Positions 5,828 through 8,917 of a stretch of DNA of 8,917 nucleotides are shown one piece after another. Made by a program: the position numbers and the translations under genes. The DNA comes from an uncultured Acetatifactor sp. (GTDB lineage Bacteria; Bacillota; Clostridia; Lachnospirales; Lachnospiraceae). The stretch covers positions 1 through 8,917 of the forward strand of contig CAJUAB010000051.1 of NCBI GenBank assembly GCA_910583845.1, written 5' to 3'. Each line of letters begins with the position of its first letter. The first letter of the stretch is position 1. The notes beneath the pieces are model-generated. The model saw only the letters and a program-made list of their open reading frames with translations. It ran no database searches and was not told the DNA's origin.

Positions 5828-7408
5828 TTACTCTTCTTCCTCAATCTCCATGTTGACGCCCGGTATTCCCTGGCGCAGGTCAAAATAGTTCTCCCGGGCC
5901 TCCTGCCGGTTTGCCGCCACCTGGATATTGACCTCTATTTTTTTGCCGGCGTAACCCGATATCAGGTTTTCCAATTGCTCTTTATTCTGGGGATGCTGGG
6001 TAAAATAATCCGACGGCACTCCGTCTTCAAGCACCAGCATCAGATGACCGTCCCCTCCCAGACTGGGAATGGCTTCTTTCAGATAGATCCGCATGGGATT
6101 CTCGGCCTGGCCCACAATGGCCGTCCAACGGCCCACCACCTCCCTCACATCATCGGGAATCGCCTGAGGCAGCTGCGGTCCGGGAGCGGAGCCTCCCCCC
6201 GCTGCGGGTGCCCCCGCCTGATCCGGGGCATACTGCGCCGGCAGAACGGCCACTCCCTTCTCCACCTTGTCCTCCACGTCCCGAATCCGCTCCAGCAGAG
6301 CGTCCTGGGAAGTCTCCATGCCGGGTCTGCACAGCTTGATCAGGGCAATCTCCACCATAATCCGTTTCTGGCTGGCATACCGGATCTGTCCGGACAGTTC
6401 GGAAAAGATGCGGATATAGCGGATAATGCGGTTCATGTCCACCATTTCCGCCTCTTCCTTCAGGCGCGCCAGATTGTCTGAGGACATGTCGATCACATCT
6501 TCCAGATTGTCCGAGGACTGCACCAGCATCAGATTCCGCAGGTACCAGGTGAAATCCGTCACAAACTGGGTCAGTTCCCTGCCCTGCATCACAATCTCCT
6601 CCAGCAGCTGCACACATCCCAGCACATTCTGATCCAGCACACAGCGCAGCAGGCGGCTGAACACTTCCGTGTCCACCGCCCCCAGCACATCCAGCACCTT
6701 GTCATAGGTCAGTTCGTCGCCCAGGTTAAAGGCAATGCACTGATCCAGCAGACTCAGGGCGTCCCGCATAGAGCCGTCCGCCGCCTTGGCGATATAGCGC
6801 AGCGCTTTCTCCTCCACCTGCACCTGCTCAGTCTCCGTCAGCTGCCGCATCCGCGCGGCAATCGTATCTATGGTAATGCGTTTGAAATCATAGCGCTGGC
6901 ACCTGGAAAGTATGGTGACGGGCAGCTTGTGTACCTCCGTGGTGGCCAGGATAAAGATCACATAAGAAGGCGGCTCCTCCAGGGTCTTGAGCAGCGCGTT
7001 GAAGGCGCCTATGGACAGCATATGCACCTCATCGATGATGTAGACCTTGTACTTGCCCTCCGCAGGGGAGTAGGATACCTCCTCCACGATCTCTCTGATA
7101 TTGTCCACGCCGTTGTTGGAGGCCGCGTCAATCTCAATCACATTCATGCTGGCTCCCGCCGCGATGGCCCGGCAGATCCGACATTCTCCGCAGGGCCCCT
7201 CCTGGGTGGGATTCTCACAGTTTACAGTCCGGGCCAGAATTTTGGCCACAGTGGTCTTACCTGTCCCCCGGGTGCCGGTAAACAGATAAGCATGACCGAG
7301 GCGGCCCGCCCGGATCTGATTTTTCAGCGTTGTCACAATGTGATCCTGCCCCTTCACATCCGCAAAGGTGTCGGGGCGGAACTTGCGGTATAATGCTGTG
7401 TATGACAT
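5828..7408 (-). CDS. dnaX: DNA polymerase III subunit gamma/tau (clamp loader)
   Basis: This is the AAA+ motor subunit that opens and loads the sliding clamp at the replication fork. Of its 526 residues, the first about 360 carry the expected signatures: Walker A GTRGTGKTT (45-53), a zinc site at Cys64, Cys73, Cys76 and Cys79, Walker B VYIIDE (122-127), ATTE (155-158) and the SRC motif (168-170). A Pro/Gly/Ala-rich linker spans about 388-418, followed by a C-terminal tau-type domain ending in EIEEEE. The ATG at 7406-7408 starts the conserved MSYTALYRKFRP, four bases after the pfkA stop; GGAG within the pfkA end serves as ribosome site about nine bases upstream, so translation is probably coupled. 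A longer frame reading back into pfkA is a shadow. A run of seven A near the 3' end is noted separately. Confidence 0.97.
   Translation of the reverse strand: MSYTALYRKFRPDTFADVKGQDHIVTTLKNQIRAGRLGHAYLFTGTRGTGKTTVAKILARTVNCENPTQEGPCGECRICRAIAAGASMNVIEIDAASNNGVDNIREIVEEVSYSPAEGKYKVYIIDEVHMLSIGAFNALLKTLEEPPSYVIFILATTEVHKLPVTILSRCQRYDFKRITIDTIAARMRQLTETEQVQVEEKALRYIAKAADGSMRDALSLLDQCIAFNLGDELTYDKVLDVLGAVDTEVFSRLLRCVLDQNVLGCVQLLEEIVMQGRELTQFVTDFTWYLRNLMLVQSSDNLEDVIDMSSDNLARLKEEAEMVDMNRIIRYIRIFSELSGQIRYASQKRIMVEIALIKLCRPGMETSQDALLERIRDVEDKVEKGVAVLPAQYAPDQAGAPAAGGGSAPGPQLPQAIPDDVREVVGRWTAIVGQAENPMRIYLKEAIPSLGGDGHLMLVLEDGVPSDYFTQHPQNKEQLENLISGYAGKKIEVNIQVAANRQEARENYFDLRQGIPGVNMEIEEEE
5938..5944 (-). 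other. Seven-A run in dnaX, possible slippage site
   Basis: Codons 489-491 (AAA AAA ATA) form A7 on the sense strand. Loss of one A, or a +1 slip, gives an immediate TAG. A gain of one A, or a -1 slip, runs about 20 codons to TGA. Either would alter the last about 36 residues. In E. coli (ribosomal) and Thermus (transcriptional) A-runs in dnaX generate the shorter gamma form, but those runs lie before the tau-specific domain; here it is near the very end, so function is doubtful. Confidence 0.25.
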
Positions 7409-7412
7409 CCTT

Positions 7413-8486
7413 TTAGTCTCCGAAGCTGATGCCCAGCAGCTTGGCCTCCTGCACGATGGTGGCATCCGGCGCGACCATCTTGAGTTTACCCGCCACTTCT
7501 TCCAGCGGCACCCGCACCACCTCCCGGTTTTTATAGCCCACCATAAAGCCATATTCACCGTCCAGGATCATCCTGCCCGCCTCCGCGCCCAGGCGGCTGG
7601 CAAACACCCGGTCATAAGGGCAGGGACTGCCGCCCCTCTGCATATGACCGGGCACGGTCACGCGGACCTCGCGCCCTGTCTTCTCCTGGATTTTCGCGGC
7701 CACCTCATAGGAGACGGAAGGGTAGGGATTCTTTTCCATCTTTTTCTTGTAATCCTTCTTGGAAAGTTTCGCGTCTTCCTTGGAGATCGCGCCCTCGGCC
7801 ACCGCAATGATGGTAAAACGGCTGCCTTTTTTATCTCTCTCCTCAATCTTGTCGATCACCTTGTCAATGTCATAAGGAATCTCCGGCAGCAAAATAATAT
7901 CCGCGCCGCCGGCCATACCGGCATTCAGCGTCAGCCATCCCACCTTATGGCCCATAACCTCCACGATAAACACCCTTCCATGGGAAGCGGCGGTGGTATG
8001 GATGCAGTCGATGGCGTCGGTGGCAATGTTGACGGCGCTCTGGAACCCGAATGTCATATCCGTGCCCCATAGATCATTGTCAATCGTCTTGGGCAGCGTC
8101 ACCACATTCAGCCCCTCTTCACGAAGCAGGTTGGCCGTCTTGTGAGTGCCGTTCCCCCCCAGAATCACCAGGCAGTCCAGCTGTAGCTTATGGTAGGTCT
8201 GCTTCATGGCTTCCACCTTGTCCACGCCGTTTTCGTCCGGCTCATGGATTGTTTTGAAAGGAGTCCGGGAAGTGCCCAGAATCGTGCCGCCCTTTGTCAG
8301 AATGCCGGAAAAATCTCTGCCCGTCAGCATCTGAAAATTGCTGTATATGAGTCCCCTGTAACCGTCGAGGAACCCATAGATCTCCACCTTTTCCCTGGAA
8401 TTTGCCAGAGTCTTCACAACGCCCCGCATAGCCGCGTTCAGCGCCTGGCAGTCGCCGCCGCTGGTCAGCATACCGATTCTCTTCAT
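7413..8486 (-). CDS. pfkA: 6-phosphofructokinase, mixed-type active site
   Basis: The enzyme phosphorylates fructose 6-phosphate to fructose 1,6-bisphosphate in glycolysis. The 357 residues carry TSGGD (8-12), the phosphoryl-donor motif GGNGT (110-114), the catalytic PKTIDND (132-138, base Asp136), VEVMG (175-179), Glu231, and GHMQRGGSP (280-288). Compared with E. coli PfkA, Gly113 matches Gly104 (typical of ATP enzymes) but Lys133 replaces Gly124 (typical of pyrophosphate enzymes), and Asn112 replaces Asp103. That mix is known in ATP-using members of the family, so ATP is the more likely donor, but this is not certain. A Lys-rich insertion of about 23 residues lies between Glu231 and Arg275. 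GGAGG (8495-8499) is eight bases before the ATG. The stop is four bases from the dnaX start. Confidence 0.92.
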   Translation of the reverse strand: MKRIGMLTSGGDCQALNAAMRGVVKTLANSREKVEIYGFLDGYRGLIYSNFQMLTGRDFSGILTKGGTILGTSRTPFKTIHEPDENGVDKVEAMKQTYHKLQLDCLVILGGNGTHKTANLLREEGLNVVTLPKTIDNDLWGTDMTFGFQSAVNIATDAIDCIHTTAASHGRVFIVEVMGHKVGWLTLNAGMAGGADIILLPEIPYDIDKVIDKIEERDKKGSRFTIIAVAEGAISKEDAKLSKKDYKKKMEKNPYPSVSYEVAAKIQEKTGREVRVTVPGHMQRGGSPCPYDRVFASRLGAEAGRMILDGEYGFMVGYKNREVVRVPLEEVAGKLKMVAPDATIVQEAKLLGISFGD

Positions 8487-8571
8487 GTCCCATTCCTCCG
8501 TCTGATATTTTTTGTTTTACATCTTTCCCGCAGGCACCGGACCAATGTCCTCACCCGCCCGGCCTCGCTTA
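8487..8571 (-). other. pfkA proximal upstream region
   Basis: It holds the pfkA ribosome site and an AT-rich stretch (about 8500-8521) before it. A small hairpin GGAC-ATTG-GTCC occurs at 8540-8551 or thereabouts. TATAAT at 8571-8576 could be a -10 for pfkA with a start near 8564, but no -35 or extended -10 supports it; its TAA is also the stop of the small frame described separately. Confidence 0.35.
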
Positions 8572-8685
8572 TTATACCTTGAGCTCCTGCGCTTCGGCCC
8601 ATTCTCTGTTCAAAAGAGCCATGCTCATTTTTTCCTGGTCCCCCTGCGCTTTAGCGCACACTTTGTTCAGCAGAGCCATGCTCAT
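8572..8685 (-). CDS. Possible small protein of two fused 18-19 residue repeats
   Basis: This 37-codon frame reads MSMALLNKVCAKAQGDQEK followed directly by MSMALLNREWAEAQELKV and a TAA stop. Because the unit is 57 bp (19 codons), both repeats are in one frame. Between them, several differences are synonymous (CTG/CTT, CTG/TTG, GCT/GCC) or conservative (Lys/Arg), which is mildly in favour of coding on this strand. Ribosome sites are modest: AGGG just before the first ATG, and AGGA four bases before the internal ATG at 8626-8628. I do not recognise the peptide. It could instead be a non-coding repeat that happens to be open. Confidence 0.35.
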   Translation of the reverse strand: MSMALLNKVCAKAQGDQEKMSMALLNREWAEAQELKV

Positions 8686-8738
8686 TTCCCTGGCCCCCGC
8701 CCTTCAGCGCACACTTTATTCAGCAGAACCATGCTCAT
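8682..8738 (-). CDS. Possible 18-residue peptide, upstream unit of the same repeat
   Basis: The frame reads MSMVLLNKVCAEGRGPGK and its TGA overlaps the next unit's ATG as ATGA, an arrangement seen in translationally coupled genes. However its own ATG overlaps a predicted -10 box (TATAAT, 8737-8742), so a transcript from that promoter would not contain it, and there is no good ribosome site. It would be expressed only from a promoter further upstream. Coding status is uncertain. Confidence 0.2.
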   Translation of the reverse strand: MSMVLLNKVCAEGRGPGK

Positions 8739-8765
8739 TATACCCCAATTTTTTATATCAAACAA
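8737..8765 (-). promoter_or_regulatory. Candidate promoter at the head of the repeat array
   Basis: TTGTTT (8760-8765) and TATAAT (8737-8742) are separated by 17 bp on the minus strand. Transcription would start near 8730, inside the first repeat unit, giving a leader of about 245 bases before the pfkA ATG that includes two and a half repeat units. The -10 is perfect and the -35 is half-consensus. Confidence 0.5.
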
Positions 8766-8786
8766 GCCTTTATGAAAAAATATCAC

Positions 8787-8815
8787 TTGCCAAATGACTC
8801 ATTCTATTATAAAAT
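8787..8815 (+). promoter_or_regulatory. Plus-strand promoter reading out of the right edge
   Basis: TTGCCA (8787-8792) and TAAAAT (8810-8815) are each one mismatch from consensus and are spaced by 17 bp. The predicted start near 8822 gives a leader of at least 95 bases still without a start codon and open frame at the window end. It is divergent from the pfkA-side promoter, with 21 bp between their -35 boxes. Confidence 0.5.
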
Positions 8816-8917
8816 AGGTATCGTAGCGCAGGAAGCTGTATCGAAGCGGTCCTGACAGACCGCACGGGAGTTTGACAGCCTATCCTCAAAAAAATCCCGC
8901 CAATCCGCACCAGGCTT
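8816..8917 (+). other. Unassigned edge sequence with hairpin and direct repeats
   Basis: If transcribed from the promoter just upstream, this is a leader RNA. It contains the hairpin GCGGTC-CTGACA-GACCGC (8846-8863, six perfect pairs) and an 11-bp direct repeat with one mismatch, GTATCGTAGCG (8818-8828) and GTATCGAAGCG (8838-8848), with a 20-bp period. I do not recognise a known riboswitch or structural RNA. On the minus strand two frames stay open from the edge, stopping at 8807 and 8770, so the tail of an upstream minus-strand gene cannot be excluded, but neither translation looks like a known protein. Confidence 0.35.

Larger units (their letters stand above)
8567..8744 (-). repeat. Three tandem 53-57 bp units plus a truncated fourth, upstream of pfkA
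   Basis: On the minus strand, units start with ATGAGCATGG at 8738, 8685 and 8628 and continue TTCTGCTGAATAAAGTGTGC or close variants, with offsets of 53 and 57 bp. A fourth, truncated start (ATAAGC) appears 56 bp later. The array is framed by near-identical 12-mers, GGTATAATGAGC (8733-8744) and GGTATAATAAGC (8567-8578). Each unit can form two hairpins in minus-strand RNA: GAGC-ATG-GCTC, and TGCGC-TAAA-GCGCA (perfect in the middle unit, one mismatch in the others). There are no unique spacers, so this is not a CRISPR array. Confidence 0.75.

Noticed and set aside
5785..5883. 33-residue N-terminal extension of the YbaB/EbfC protein
   Set aside because: It overlaps the dnaX end and is unlike the family; the internal ATG has AGGAGG nine bases upstream.
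7388..7393. TATAAT on the plus strand at the start of dnaX
   Set aside because: No matching -35 and no plus-strand gene downstream; it lies inside coding sequence.
8587..8744. CRISPR array
   Set aside because: The units are contiguous and diverged, with no constant-length unique spacers, and no cas genes are present.
8512..8797. Plus-strand frames over the pfkA-upstream repeats (AHTLFSRAMLI-type)
   Set aside because: The same repeats make these frames open too, but differences between units are less conservative on this strand and no ribosome site precedes them.
8872..8877. TTGACA on the plus strand as a -35 box
   Set aside because: No -10-like hexamer lies 16-18 bp downstream within the window.
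8770..8917. C-terminal tail of an upstream minus-strand gene
   Set aside because: Two different frames are open to the edge (stops at 8807 and 8770), and neither translation shows recognisable protein features, so I could not call it.

Overview
The window most resembles a chromosomal segment from a Clostridia genome, probably Lachnospiraceae. This is an inference from moderate GC with AT-rich promoter regions, strong AGGAGG-type ribosome sites, a DUF5711-like protein next to a CvpA-like protein, and the dnaX-ybaB-recR block. I saw no rRNA, tRNA, insertion sequence, phage gene or CRISPR array. All eight recognisable genes lie on the minus strand, so transcription runs from high to low coordinates.

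Right part (8917 to 4844): after a 424-base gene-free stretch come a phosphofructokinase gene (7413-8486), dnaX (5828-7408), a YbaB/EbfC gene (5440-5784) and recR (4844-5440). They are tightly packed: a 4-base gap between pfkA and dnaX, a 43-base gap from dnaX to ybaB, and a one-base stop/start overlap (TGATG) between ybaB and recR. The last three form the conserved clamp-loader, nucleoid-protein and recombination-mediator block; placing a glycolytic kinase at its head is the less usual part.

Middle (4773 to 3733): galM, an aldose 1-epimerase with all catalytic residues, follows recR after 70 bases and has its own strong ribosome site.

Left part (3656 to 109): three envelope-type genes, each encoding a membrane protein. 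The first is a single-pass protein with an unrecognised cytoplasmic domain, a long Gln/Gly/Glu linker and a C-terminal LysM domain. The second is a DUF5711-like single-pass protein with a large extracytoplasmic domain. The third is a four-helix CvpA-family protein. The first is separated from the other two by a leader of about 250 bases with several hairpins and an extended -10 promoter.

The most unusual stretches are non-standard intergenic regions. (1) Upstream of pfkA, three tandem units of 53-57 bp each begin with a start codon and encode near-identical MSM(A/V)LLN(K/R) peptides, two of them fused in frame. (2) The leader before the DUF5711 gene is GC-rich and hairpin-rich. (3) At the left edge a near-consensus extended -10 promoter with phased A-tracts points out of the window. 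(4) At the right edge a plus-strand promoter points out of the window over a hairpin-bearing leader. I found no convincing intrinsic terminator anywhere, so operon boundaries are inferred from spacing and promoter-like sites only.
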